Positions 44,342-55,702 of a stretch of 64,000 nt of DNA are shown one piece after another. Origin of the DNA: Benincasa hispida (lineage: Eukaryota > Streptophyta > Magnoliopsida > Cucurbitales > Cucurbitaceae). A model generated the notes under the pieces. It had not been told where the DNA came from. It saw nothing but the letters and a program-made list of their open reading frames with translations, and did not search any database. The stretch spans positions 35,761,010-35,825,009 of the forward strand of contig NC_052350.1 in the NCBI RefSeq assembly GCF_009727055.1, given 5' to 3'. The first letter of the stretch is position 1. Every line of letters begins with the position of its first letter. The position numbers were made by a program, and so were the translations under genes.

Positions 44342-44524
44342 CATTTGCATTGGAAAATGATTTGCTATCGCATGAGTGTAGCATGATCGCATAGTTTGAA
44401 CGCATTCTCAGGAAACACTAGCTAAAGACCTTNCATTTGCATTGGAAAATGATTTGCTATCGCATGAGTGTAGCATGATCGCATAGTTTGAACGCATTCT
44501 CAGGAAACACTAGCTAAAGACCTT
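44342..44524. other. Assembly artefact: exact 91-bp repeat around a single N
   Basis: Bases 44342-44432 and 44434-44524 read the same, with N at 44433 between. The partner LTR (39104-39195 region) has the segment once. This is an unmerged overlap closed with one N. Confidence 0.93.
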
Positions 44525-44829
44525 CTCAACCCGTTCCGCCACATACTCAGTGTATTTGTTGCATAATTATTCTTATCTCAAATCCACCGCATACTTTTTA
44601 TACTTTAAACAACAAACCAACCAAACCTTTAATCCATTTGTTACCGCAAAGTGATCTAAAAATTACCACCGCATATTGTTTTCCTTAATCCCTGAGTTCA
44701 ACCCTGGGCTTACAAAGAAACTAATAGGATTTATACTTGGGTCCTGTTGAGAAAACTTGTTTGCACAACGCATATTCCACCATCGCATTCTATTCCATTA
44801 TTCATCGCATAAAATAACGCATCAAAGGG

Positions 44830-46938
44830 ACCTAAGAAATCCTATCCATTTCTGGAATTTAAGTTGTTTCGAATCCTATGTTACAACCCTTCGTGGGGAT
44901 AGCCATCGTTAAACATCTAGCAAGGGCCACCTAAAGCAAACTAGCAAGCGCAACATAGAAATCTCATGGTCCAAACTAACGGAAAAGACCACAGGATATG
45001 TTGATACGTATCCTTAACCCACTTACTATGAACTACTACCCCCGCTCACCTTGTTATTGACTCATACAAAACACTTTCCGAATGGAGTAGTCAAGGTATA
45101 ATCGACACGAAGCGTTGTATGGATCTCACGGTGTGAATTTTGTGGGGATGTGAAAGTTGAAATCAAAATGTATCATATACTTGATTCTTTTATTTGAAAG
45201 ACTTCCTCTTATTCACTGAAATCCAGATTTATGCAAATACTTTCCGAATGGAGCAGCCGATGTATAATCGACACGAAGAACCGCTTAAATCTCGATTTTG
45301 AACTCTTAGGGATGTGAGAGCGAAAAATAACGTATCGTATACATTATTAATCTCCCACTGAAGTGTTCTTTTAATAACTTTATCATGTATAAGTTATTAA
45401 ACTCCCAGTGAAGTGTTCTATTAATATGGGTAAATTATACTTAGGTTCTTTTCGGCTAATTAAAACAACCCTAAGTCTAAGTGATTTATCTAAGTATAAC
45501 ACTTATAATTGGATTTTAACCTACAATGTCTAGGTGATAAACTGTTTTATTACCACACACTGCTCACGTACGCTTATAAAACCAGTTAACAACATTAAAA
45601 CATTCAGCCATAATCCCCAGGTAGGAGGTGTTCCATAGATTGTCAACTTAAGTACCTCCAGCCTTAGATAGGATTATTTACTGGTTGAGATTGTAACCAG
45701 GTTTTACAAGATGTCGACCTATTTTAACTTATTAAAACGAGTGATTAACTTACATGAGCATGTAGCTTATCTTCTTTATAGATTTTAATCTCTAACTCAA
45801 TTTTATAGCAACTTATAAAAATTAGACATGCTTTTACATCCACAACATGCATCAAAGGCATTCAAATTTAATATAACAGTTATATTAAATAACAAAAACC
45901 CTAAACATGCATTCTATACATTATAACAGATTATAACATATACATAATGTATGTCACATGCTTCCTATGGTGGGATTTTAAATCCACATGGCATACTGTA
46001 TGCACATACAAGATTTATTTAGATATAACATACATCACATGCATAAATAATTAAACACATACTGATATAGTTTTAGTTTTGACACAAATAAGCAAACAAA
46101 GGCCTAAGAAATACAAAACAGCAAGAAACAGATCTAAACCACTTCCGGACCGCTCGAATTGCTCCAAACCAAAATCAAACAGCTTGAATCGGGTCAAGTT
46201 CGAAGAAAACCAGTCAAACTAGTCAATCCTCGATGGTTCTCGCTCAATCAACGACTCAAACTCGTCAAAATCGGTTAAAAAATCTCACTCAAACTCGATC
46301 TCTCGCTCCTAGCTCGAAATCTCGCTCAAACTCGATTCAAAATCTCGTTCGAACTTGATCCCTCAGTCAAAATTCCATTAGAATCTCACTCGAACTAGAA
46401 ATCCCGCTCAAACTTGATTCAAAATCTCGCTTGAACTTGAAATCTCGCTCGAAATGAAATATCGCTTGAAACTTGAAATCTCGTTACTTGTACATAGAAT
46501 TTCGCTGGAATTTTGAAAATCTCGCTCTCGCTCAAGGGCAATCTCGCTAGCTTTGACATTGAATCTCATTGGAATTGTGAAAATCTTTCTCTCGCTTGAA
46601 CTTCGAACAGAAATCTCGCTCTTGCTTAAGGGAAATCTTGCTAGCTTTGAACAACGAGATTTGAATAAATGCTGAAGAACTGATTCCTGCTGCTCGACCT
46701 TCTTCACTTCTTTCTTCAATTACAACTTAATTTCAACTCTAATGACTCCAAATAAATTACAGACTCTTGAGCACACATATAAGTTCATCAAATAAGAGCC
46801 AATTACAAATTTAATCAAGGAATCAAAGAGAAATTAAATGCCAAAACTAAGAAAACCATATCAGTTCACCATTTGCATATAACTCATGAAAAAAACACCC
46901 ACCACACCAAAATTAAACCAAATTGAAGCTTAAATAAT
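44830..46938 (-). mobile_element. Noncoding leader of the minus-strand copia element
   Basis: Lies between the copia primer site (46939-46950) and the inserted gypsy element. It has no recognisable gag. It contains two copies of a CTTTCCGAATGGAG...ATAATCGACACGAAG block about 170 bp apart (45074 and 45239), two copies of CTCCCANTGAAGTGTTCTNTTAATA (about 45352 and 45402), and an array of AAATCTCGCTCGAAC-like words at 46240-46640. The open frame at 46408-46719 translates that array and is not taken as a gene. Confidence 0.65.
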
Positions 46939-46950
46939 GCTCTGATACCA
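46939..46950 (-). other. Copia primer binding site, initiator tRNA-Met type
   Basis: GCTCTGATACCA on the plus strand, i.e. TGGTATCAGAGC on the minus strand, two bases from the LTR end at 46953. Confidence 0.9.
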
Positions 46951-46952
46951 AT

Positions 46953-47832
46953 TGAAGGAGCGTATCAACATGCAACAAAAGCAACAAGGATCAATAAGCA
47001 TTCTAATTCATTAATTTTTGCTGTAAATAAAGCATGCTCATACAATAATAAGAGGGTTTCAAGTCATACCTTTGTAGAACATCTTTAATCTCAAATTCAT
47101 CTGCAAGTCTTCTCTAAATCTTCTTGTGAACCATCTCAAATCTTCCTTACTATTCTCTTGGAGCTTTAGATTGAGTTGTGAGACTCAAAATAAGCTTGAA
47201 TGAAGGGAATTTGGAGAAGAACTCAACGCTACATCCAATTGAAGAACACTTTCTTCAACTCAAAATTTTTAGTAAAAATTCAACTGATGCATACCATCTT
47301 CTCTATTTTTTGCAGGACATTCATGCAAAGAAGAAGGCTGCATGAGATGCAACTCATGCTTGGAGTATTGAAGCAAGAGCAAGTGGGATTGTTGTGAGCA
47401 ACTTGAAGGTGTTAGTGGAGAAATCCAACTTTTCTCTTTTCTTGTGCTTTCCCAATTTTGATTTTCAAAAATGATTTCTAAAATCAATTTTGTTTTTCAA
47501 AACTGAAAAAAATTATTAATTTTACAAAATTAATTTCATAAATTAAATTTGTAATAAAATTAATAATAAATGATTAATTAAAAATTTTAATTAATTCTAA
47601 TTAATTTAATATCAAATATTAAATTAATTTTACACAAATTTCACCTTCATGAATTTAATATTTAAATCATATTTAAATATTAATTAAATTCTCCAATTCC
47701 GTTTAATTCCAAAATGAAATGTGTAATTATATCTCATATAATTACTAATTCCCTTAATTATAATTTGAACGTTTCAAATTAACTTATCATGCTACTCTAA
47801 CGCTAATCCATTTACGAGCTAGTAAGGGGACC
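46953..47832 (-). repeat. Copia 5' LTR, minus orientation, truncated at its 5' start
   Basis: The LTR end (TGAAGGAGCG on the plus strand) adjoins the primer site. It matches the LTRs at 7938 and 62710 through the AT-rich block (47450-47760) to GAGCTAGTAAGGGGACC at about 47832. There it breaks into plus-strand copia integrase, so about half of the LTR is lost. Confidence 0.85.
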
Positions 47833-48640
47833 ACACGGAAAAGATCAAGGAATATAAGGCAAAGTTTGAGAACCAATTAGGTAAAAAGATTAAAACACTT
47901 TGATCAGATCAAGGTGGCGAATGCATGGACTTAAAATTCTAGGACTATTTGATAAAACACGGAATTAAGTCACAAATCACAACACCTAGAACAGCTCAAC
48001 AAAATGGTGTTGCAGAAAGGAGAAATAGAACCCTATTGGACATGGTTCGTTCTATCGTGAGTTATGCTCAGTTGCCATGTTTTTTTGGGGTCATACAGTA
48101 GGGATTCTAGTGTATATATTTAACATAGTTTCCTCAAAAAGTGTTTCAGAAACACCTTACAAGTTATGGAGAGGACATAAAGGTAGTTTACGTCATCTCA
48201 GGATTTGGGACGCCCGATTCATGTGTTGGTACAAAATCCAAAGTTGGAACACCGTTCAAAGGTATGCCTATTTGTAGGCTATCCCAGAGAGAAAAAAGGT
48301 GGTTCTTTTATGATCCTCAAGAAGATAAAGTATTTGTGTCGACAACTGCAACATTTCTGTAGGAAGACCACATTAAAAATCATCACCCTCGCAGTAAGGT
48401 AGTATTAAGTGAGATAACAAAAGAAACTAAAGATAAATCAACAAGAGTTGTTGATCGAGCAGATCCTTCAATAAGAGTTGTTGATGGAACTGGTACTTCA
48501 CATCCTTCTCAAGCGTTGAGAATCCCTCGACATAGTAGGAAGGTTGTGCAATAGCCTGACCAGTACATGGGTTAACTAAAACTCAAGTCATCATACCTAA
48601 TGATGGCTTAGAGGATTCATTGACTTTTAAACAAGCAAAG
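47833..48640 (+). pseudogene. int: Copia integrase, C-terminal two thirds
   Basis: EKIKEYKAKFENQLGKKIKT, SDQGGECMDLKF (second catalytic Asp), then PRTAQQNGVAERRNRTLLDM (catalytic Glu in VAERRN, about 48012) and LPCFFWGHTVGILVYIFN. Next come ETPYKLWRGHKGSLRHLRIW and a frameshifted CLFVGYPREKKGGSFM / DPQEDKVFVSTTATFL. The first catalytic Asp and the zinc domain are missing. Stops break the frame (for example after LKF at 47940). Confidence 0.87.
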
Positions 48641-49455
48641 GGTGATGTGGATAAAGTAGAAATTCTGGTTCTATATATTGATGATAATCTACTCATTGGG
48701 AATGAAGTAGAATTTCTTCCTGACATTCAGACATGGCTAGTCACACAATTCCAAATGAAGGATTTGGGAGAAACACAGTATGTTCTTGGGAACCGAACCG
48801 TTCAGAACCATAAGAACAGAACGATAGCCTTATCTTATGCATCATATATAGACATTATGTTGTCTCGATATCGAATGCAAGATTCCAAGAAAGGTATGTT
48901 GCCTTTAAGGCATGGAGTTCATCTTTCTAAGGAACAGTGTTCTAAGACACCTCAAGAGGTTGAGGTTATGAAAAGAATACCATATGCATCAGCAGTAGAG
49001 AGTTTAATGTACACCATGTTTTGTACTCATCTCGACATATGCTATGCAGTTGGAATTGTCAGCAGATATCAGTCTAATCCTGGATATGATCATTGAACTA
49101 CTGTTAAAAATATCATCAAGTATCTTCGGAGAATGATGGACAATATGCTCGTGGATGGTGCTAAGGATCTGATCCTTACTGGATACACTGATTCTGACTT
49201 TCAGACCGATTTAGATTTTAGGAAATCTATTTATAGGTCAGTATTCCCTTTTAATGAAGAAGCTATAGTGTGAAGGAGTATCAAGCAAAGTTGTATTGCT
49301 GACTCCACCATAGAAGCTGAGTGTGTACACCAAGGAGACGTGATTGTCATGTAGATTTTCTCTAAAGACAACTTGGCTGATCCATTTACAAAGGCCCTCT
49401 CAGCTAAAGTGTCCGAGGGCCACCTAGTGGGACTAGGACTGCGAAATAGATTGAA
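48620..49455 (+). pseudogene. pol: Copia RT/RNase H with deletions
   Basis: The open frame 48620-49096 begins TFKQAKGDVDKVE and jumps directly to ILVLYIDDNLLIGNE, so roughly the first half of RT is deleted, while the catalytic YIDD is kept. It continues MKDLGETQYVLGN, SYASYIDIMLSRYRM and THLDICYAVGIVSRYQSN. RNase H follows with YTDSDFQTDLDFRKS and CIADSTIEAE. It then jumps to VHQGDVIVM and DNLADPFTKAL, losing the part with the second Asp. It ends near the purine tract. The native sequence after GDVIV here shows what the copia tail looks like without a gypsy join. Confidence 0.87.
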
Positions 49456-49571
49456 CTAGGGCAAGTGGGAGAAGTAATGTATTGTATTTACTCTCTCATT
49501 ACTCAACATTGTATATATATATTTGTATATATATGTAAAACTCCACTGGAGTTTTAGTCCAAGTGGGATTT

Positions 49572-51413
49572 TGTTGGGTTTTATGTCCTAAAACTCGTGA
49601 TTTATAAACAATAAACTTATTATTATATCGTTAAAGTTGTTATTGGATATATGAATTGCTTATTTCGTTTTAGAAATAAATCCAATAAACTAAAAGATCC
49701 ATGACTATTACATGAGTAACAGAACTTTATGTGGAGATATAAGAGTGGATCAAGTTCGAGTAAATAGTCAAAATGATCTATAGGATACAAATAAGGTTGG
49801 ATGTCTTATTCTGGTAACACTATTGGATGCGACCCACTCTGTAGTTGTTACAATTTATTGTAAAGTGCTACAAACGAACTGATCCTGATTCGTTAATCTA
49901 TTGACATGAGGAGCGGGGGCATTCTATGCAATGAGTTTTCATATGATCAAACCAAGAATTAAGTTACTCTTACTTTATAACATTGTTTACTGTTTAAGAC
50001 TGACTATTCCAAAGCGATGACCTAAGTAACTTGACTTTAATCCTGAGCTAACCATGAACTCTTATTTATTCGGGATTATCCTTAGATTTTCATGGGTGGG
50101 GGTTGGCTTAATAGCGCCAGCTCAATAAGCCTCTCATTTCAAGTGTAAGATCGGGTAGATAGCTGGGGACTTAGGGTGCAAGATGGAATTCACTCCTACC
50201 CATTTTTAAGGATAGTAGAGAGGTTGTTCCCTTAAGTGCTGACTCCGAGTCTTGAACAAGGGGCCTCACCCTCTCATTGGCTCGAGAGGGACTCGTTTTT
50301 GTGATTGGATCACAAACCAATTGTTCATTAGAGGATCGCTGGGACTTAAGAAGTAAGATGTAATCTCAGGGGTAAAACAGCTTTTGACCCAACTGTTATT
50401 ACAAACAACCTATAAGGGTTAACTTACTAATCATGGTTATATCGAGTTGACATAATATATCTACAATGTGGGAAGTGCAACTACTGGGCTTTAGTGGAGT
50501 AACCCAGTAGTTAACAAATGGTGGTTAATTAGGTTAAAGAGTTTAGTCGGTTAATCGCAGATCATTGAAGACTATGATCTGTAGGTCCATGAGGTCCCTC
50601 TACTAGCTCATATTGGACTAAACCTTAGAACAGTGTGACACAAATTTGAATTGTTCAAATTCGGGTTTTGGAGCAAAGCGGTAAATATATACGATATATT
50701 TAACCTAATGTTTAATTGTGAATTAAAAATAAAGAGAGAAAAAAAGAGATATTTAAATAAGATTTAAATATCAAGATTATGAATAGAGATTAATATTCAT
50801 TGCGATTACTGTTGGATTTAATATTAAATTAAATTGATTAAATTATTTAATTTAATAATATAATATTAATTTTAAAATATTAAACTATAGGTTATATGTT
50901 ATATTTGATATAACATATAATTTAATATAAATATAATATGATAAATTAGTTGTCATATTTATTTATATTATTTTATTATTATTTGAATAATAACATCCCC
51001 ATCTTTTCTCTCCAACCACTTTAGTGGGTGGTTATTAATTTATGGCAAGAGGAATAAAAGAAAAGTGTTATTCTCTTCTTCCTTAACAATTTGCTATTGC
51101 AGATTGAACGATTGAGAAGTGTTTTATGTTCTTGTGTTCTTCAGGGAGTTCTCAATCTTCTTCTTCCTCCAAAAACTTCCCCTCAAACAAAAATAGTCAG
51201 AGCCCACCACTCATGGGTTCTCATCTCGAGAATACCAAGGACTCTTTGTGGTTATGTCCGATTTTTTGTTCAAGAAAATCTTGATGAAGGCCTTCAAGAA
51301 GTTGTTATTTCTGTTCAAGGGAGGATTCTTGAAGAAAAAGGTCTTCAAAGGTAATGTATCTTAAACCCTTTTCTTGAAAAAGCATGCTGTAATTTAATTT
51401 CGAATGTATGTCT
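49572..51413 (+). repeat. Copia 3' LTR interrupted by a chromovirus
   Basis: TGTTGGGTTTTATGTCC start. The LTR is the reverse complement of the copies at 7938-9852 and 62710-64000. It stops at ATGTATGTCT (51413), where the chromovirus LTR TGTCACATC begins. A possible continuation (AATTTTTGTTTATTGTAAAC) lies beyond the chromovirus at 62314. The open frame at 51091-51354 is LTR sequence. Confidence 0.82.
51409..51413. repeat. Probable target-site duplication, left copy (TGTCT)
   Basis: Bordering the chromovirus; the right copy is TATCT at 62309-62313, one mismatch. Confidence 0.55.
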
Positions 51414-53443
51414 TGTCACATCCCCTCCCAAACTATCCTCATAACCTGGACGAAGATGTGATGGTAGAAGTTACTAGCTCTGTTGCCAGCACTTACCACC
51501 CTAACCCTCTAACCTGAGTGCCAACCTGATAAATATTATTAATGCATATAAATAGCTCACCTTTAAAAGGCTTCGTGTACATTATATGATCACACGCAAA
51601 ACAATCATAACATAATATCTACAAGTAGAATATTTACAGTTGGACCCAAACTTCACTAGCAAATCCCTAATCCTCCTCAAAACATGTGTACATAGATATA
51701 GGCCGTCAACCTATGTTTTTCTTAACAAGTCGGGCCTTTTAGTGGCAAGCAGCAGCAGGATCAACCTTGAGTAATTTGACCGCTACCTGGAAAAGGAGAA
51801 CATGGAAAATCTGTGAGCTATTAGCCTAGTGAGTGACTATAAAAACATATTACACCATGCTTTACATTATTATAAACATGAAAATGTATTGAGGAACATC
51901 TCAAGCAACTTCCTTTAAACATAAACATTAATAAACATTCTTAAGCATCATTAAATCTTAGTTGGGAACGAACATACCTCGCTCTAGGCCCCAACATTTG
52001 AATTGACTAAGAGACCCATACTTCGGCCTCTCATTCAGAACTACCTACGTGCACATGGAATTATCTAAGTACCGTCAACACCTTAGGTACTATTACCCAG
52101 ATACCTTCTCCGTGTCCTTCAGTACTGGGTTCTTTTCTAGCATCAAATCAAGCTTTAATAGTAAAACATTTACATCAAGAATCATTCTATCATATCCTTT
52201 CTCCAGGGACGCATGCTTCATCATAGGAACTTACTTTGGTAATGAATTTACAATATACCTCGGCATGCATTACCACATATACAAGCTGGAGAAGAAATGT
52301 TACACAATTCATTAAACATTTGTTGCTTGAGAAAGTACAAACTCATTATCAATCTCACTGTAAATTGCATGGTTTTTTATACATAAATATTGAAAGCATT
52401 AAGTTCATTTTAGTCACTCACAGCTTGTCAAGGCTCTTAACAGGTTCAGGGCTCTTAATGGGTTATACGCCTCTCCTAGCTCCTCTTGGCCTGAAAGGAC
52501 ATAATTCCTGATTAGATTCCTTAGGATTCCCATCAAAATGCTTCAAATAGTTTGTTTACTAATGAAACCTTCATCAACAAAATCAACATTACTAGCGAGA
52601 TGATAATTATGAGCGAGATCATCCTCATGAGTGAGATTCTCATGGGCGAGATTTACCACTTCCAGCGAGATTTGTGTCTTCACCAATGAGATTCAATCAA
52701 AAATTTTCAGCGAGATTCCCTTCTTGAACGAGATTCAGCATAAAACCTGCGAGATTATCATCCTCAGTGAGATTCTCATCTTCCCTATCTCGCTCTAACT
52801 ATCCATGGTGAGGTGCTTGCTTGATCTTCCCAAGCAGCTGCCTGCTTAGGCACTAATTTCCTGTTTCAACTTCAAAAATTCATAACTCAAAATCCAGAAC
52901 TCTTTCCTAGAAACTTCATTCTACAAACATGTTTAGAAATGAGTATCTTTCTTACCTTAAAATATCAGCCCTAATTTCATTGTAATTTTTCCTGGAGATT
53001 CTAATCTTCACCCCTGGCCTTGATTAATCCGAGAATCTGCCTCTTCTGCAAATTTTTTACTTTTCGCTCTTCTTCCTATGAGATCTTTGTCCGGCAGTCG
53101 AACCTCAAAAACTAGATTCTCTAAGATTTCCTAGCACCGATCTCACTTAATTTGCTCAAGTCATTTGCCAAAATCGAGCTTCTAAAGTTCTTCTTCCTTT
53201 TATACTTCCTGCCGCCTCCCATGTTTAAAGGTCAAACCGCCACCTCATCCAGCACTAACATAGTGCTTCCTGCCAAACTCAGCTACTAAATCTCTTTAGT
53301 TTTTTCTTTCTTCTTCTTTCTCTTTTTTCCTTCATTTGTAATTCCCTATAACTACAGCATAAATTTCCACTTATAAAATAATTAATATAACATCCTCATG
53401 ACTAAACATACTTATATAAGAAACGTAGAATTCAGGGTTTACA
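51414..53443 (-). repeat. Chromovirus 3' LTR (2030 bp)
   Basis: Minus-strand start TGTAAACCCTGAATTC at 53443, end GGGAGGGGATGTGACA at 51414. It contains an array of GCGAGAT words at 52590-52800 and a TATAAAAGG-like box on the minus strand near 53198. Open frames 52049-52511 are LTR sequence. Confidence 0.92.
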
Positions 53444-53955
53444 ATTACCTCCCCTTTAATTTGAGGATATCTCTTTCTCATTTGCTCTTCAGGTTCCCAA
53501 GTTGCTTCCTCGATTCCATGATTACGCCATAATACCTTCACCAAAGGAATCGTCTTTTTTCTGAGTACCTGGTCTTTCCTGTCTAAAATCTCGATGGCCT
53601 CTTCTTCATAAGATAAATCTTCTTTGAGTTGTACTGGTTGTGCTGCTAGTATGTGTATAGGATCAAGCACATACTTCCTTAAAATTGACACATGAAATAT
53701 GTCGTGAATACGTGTTAGCTCTATAGGTAACTGCAACCTATATGCTGTTGGACCAACTCATTCCATAATCTCATATGGTCCGATGTATCGGGGACTTAAC
53801 TTCCATTTCCTCTCAAACCAGAGAATTCCTTTCCATGGGGACAATCGAAGAAATACTTGATCCCTGACTTCAAATTCTAGTTCTCTTCTTCGCTTATCTG
53901 CATAGCTCTTCTGTCTGTCGCGATCTGTCTTAAGGTTATCTCTGATAAGCTTCAT
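53371..53955 (-). pseudogene. int: Integrase C-terminal and chromodomain-like tail
   Basis: The minus strand reads QKSYADKRRRELEFEVRDQV and LSPRYIGPYEIME (53955-53758), then after one stop LPIELTRIHDIFHVSILRKY, and the chromodomain-like end VLRKKTIPLVKVLWRNHGIE then EATWEPEEQMRKRYPQI (53736-53450). Such domains tether chromovirus integrase to heterochromatin marks. The polypurine tract codes the last residues (KGEVIV), so the frame runs into the LTR at 53443. Residues past that point are LTR. At least one stop interrupts it. Confidence 0.88.
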
Positions 53956-55060
53956 ATTCTCAATTGTCTGTTGAACTTATTCTGGCCCCAGCAATTTCCC
54001 TTCTCCCACTTCATTCCAACATACTAGGATCCTGCAAGGTCGACCGTACAATGCTTCATAGGGAGCCATTTCGATACTAGAATGGTAACTTTCTTGTACA
54101 CAAACTCAACCAATGGTAATTGCGTATCCCAGCTTTCTTTAAATTGTAACATGCAACTTTTAACATATCTTCCAGTGTCTGTATAGTTCTTTTCGACTGT
54201 CCATCTGTTTGTGGATGAAAATCTGTACTAAAATGCAGTTTAGTCCCCATTGCCTTCTACAGGCTAATCCAGAAATTTTAAGTAAACCTTGAGCCTCGAT
54301 TTGATACTATCAAAATTAGGGCTCCATACTAACTGATTATCCTGTCCACTTAAATCTTAGCTAGACAATCTAGTGTAAAAGTAACTTTTACTAGTATAAA
54401 CTTGGCCGTCTTGGTTAGTCTATCGACTAACACCCACATGTCATCGTATTCTGAGGGTGTCCTAGGCAATCCAAACACAAAGTCCATTGTCACATACTCC
54501 CATTTCCACTCAGGCACTGGGAGTGGGTTTAGTAATCCTGCTGGCCTTTGCCTCTCAGGATTCACCTGTTGACAGACTAAACATTGATCCACATATTCTG
54601 CTATGTCTCTCTTCATCCCAACTCACCAGTAAGATCTCTTCAAGGTTCTATACATCTTTGTGCTTCCTGGATGTATAGCATAAGCAGAATCGTGTGCTTC
54701 TTATAGAATGGCTTGCTTAAGTTGTAGCTTATTAGGCACACACATTCTTCCATCCTTTTCTAGTACATTATCTGCTCTCAATTGGAAGTCAACTCTGATT
54801 CCCTTACTTACATCATCAGCAATTTTCTGAAGATCAGGGTCTTTCAACTGATCCTTCTTAATCTCTTCTATTAAGGTAGGCCTTACCTGGAATGTAGCTA
54901 TCAATTCTTCTGACTATCCCACTGATAAGCCGGTTCTAGACATCCTGAATTCTTGCAATAACATTCCCCTCACTGATCCAATAATGGCCCTGGATCCTGA
55001 GGATTTCCTACTTAGCACATCTGCTACAACATTCGACTTACCAGGGTAGTACTTGATGTA
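53956..55060 (-). pseudogene. int: Integrase, zinc-binding and core parts, broken
   Basis: LIEEIKKDQLKDPDLQKIAD and RMCVPNKLQLKQAIL (54904-54701) lead to the HHCC region, then MKRDIAEYVDQCLVCQQVNP (54616 on), LNPLPVPEWKWEYVTMDFVF with the first catalytic Asp, and PSEYDDMWVLVDRLTKTAKF. From 54350 to 53956 the rest of the core is only recognisable in scattered frames (for example the region of the second Asp near 54310). Integrase inserts the cDNA; this copy is not open. Confidence 0.82.
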
Positions 55061-55702
55061 GCAGTCATAATCTTTGATCAGCCCAATCCATCTTCTCTAT
55101 CTTATATTCAACTCTTTTTGATAAAAAAATATACTTTAGGCTTTTGTGATATGTGAATATTCTACAACGTTCTCCGAATAAATAATGTCTCCACAGCTTC
55201 AGAGCCAAAACAACTGCTGCCAACTCTAGATCATGCATAGGATAAATGCTCTCGTGCTTCTTAAGTTGACGAGAGGCATATGCAATCACTTTCCCATCCT
55301 TCATCAACACATATCCCAGTCCCTATCGGGATGCGTCACAATAAATCTCAAATTCCTTACCTGGAGTAGGCAAGGTAAGCATTGCCGCTGATACTAGTCT
55401 ATTTTTCTGCTCCTGGAAGTATGCTCACAATCCGACGACCACTCAAACCTCACGCCTTTCCTAGTTAGGTTTTTCAATGGAAGGGCTATCTTAGAAAAAC
55501 ACTCCACAAATCTCTTGTAGTAACCTACCAAACCTAGGAAAGTGCGTATCTCTGAAACAGTCATGTGTCATTCCCAGTTAACTATGGCTTCCATCTTCTA
55601 GGGATCTACACTAATACCAACCGCTGAGACAACATGCTCGAGAAATACAACCCGATCTAACCAAAAGTCACACTTGCTAAACTTAGTATACAACTGCCTA
55701 TC
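55061..55702 (-). pseudogene. pol: RT thumb and RNase H; RT core deleted
   Basis: Right after the RT start at 55703 the minus strand reads [20 protein letters not shown], so the fingers, the palm and the catalytic YxDD motif between these points are missing. It goes on with IRTFLGLVGYYKRFVECFSK and the RNase H frame (55310-55065): [40 protein letters not shown], then [12 protein letters not shown]. There the catalytic Asp of the TDHKSL-type motif is Tyr. This protein could not copy RNA. Confidence 0.87.

Larger units (their letters stand above)
37811..44824 (+). mobile_element. Non-autonomous Athila/Tat-like gypsy element with gag and protease only
   Basis: 5' LTR 37811-39497, primer region 39498-39525, gag about 39590-40690, Gag-Pro linker and protease 40690-41699, noncoding 3' region 41700-43029, polypurine tract 43030-43041, 3' LTR 43042-44824. 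LTRs are 1687 bp and, after discounting the 91-bp artefact plus N, about 1691 bp. RT, RNase H and IN are absent as one block, while both ends are complete. This is the layout called TR-GAG in plants. It would have depended on an autonomous relative such as that at 12216-21120. It sits inside a minus-strand copia element. Confidence 0.9.
43042..44824 (+). repeat. 3' LTR of the gag-protease element (contains an assembly artefact)
   Basis: TGATAACAGGCAGAAATGC ... AATAACGCATCA. It is highly similar to 37811-39497 apart from an exact 91-bp repeat on either side of an N (44342-44432 and 44434-44524). Confidence 0.92.
47833..51413 (+). mobile_element. Ty1/copia remnant, plus strand, with internal deletions and 3' LTR
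   Basis: Integrase begins in mid-domain at about 47833. RT lacks its N-terminal half and RNase H has an internal deletion. The purine tract (CCAAGTGGGATTT, about 49559-49571) leads to an LTR from 49572 that is cut at 51413 by insertion of a chromovirus. Peptides are close to those of the minus-strand copia at 34288. Confidence 0.87.

Noticed and set aside
44342..44524. 91-bp tandem duplication in an LTR
   Set aside because: Exact copies around a single N and absent from the partner LTR; unmerged contig overlap.
46408..46719. 103-codon frame rich in SEIS/SSE repeats
   Set aside because: Product of the ATCTCGCT array in the copia leader; not copia Gag.
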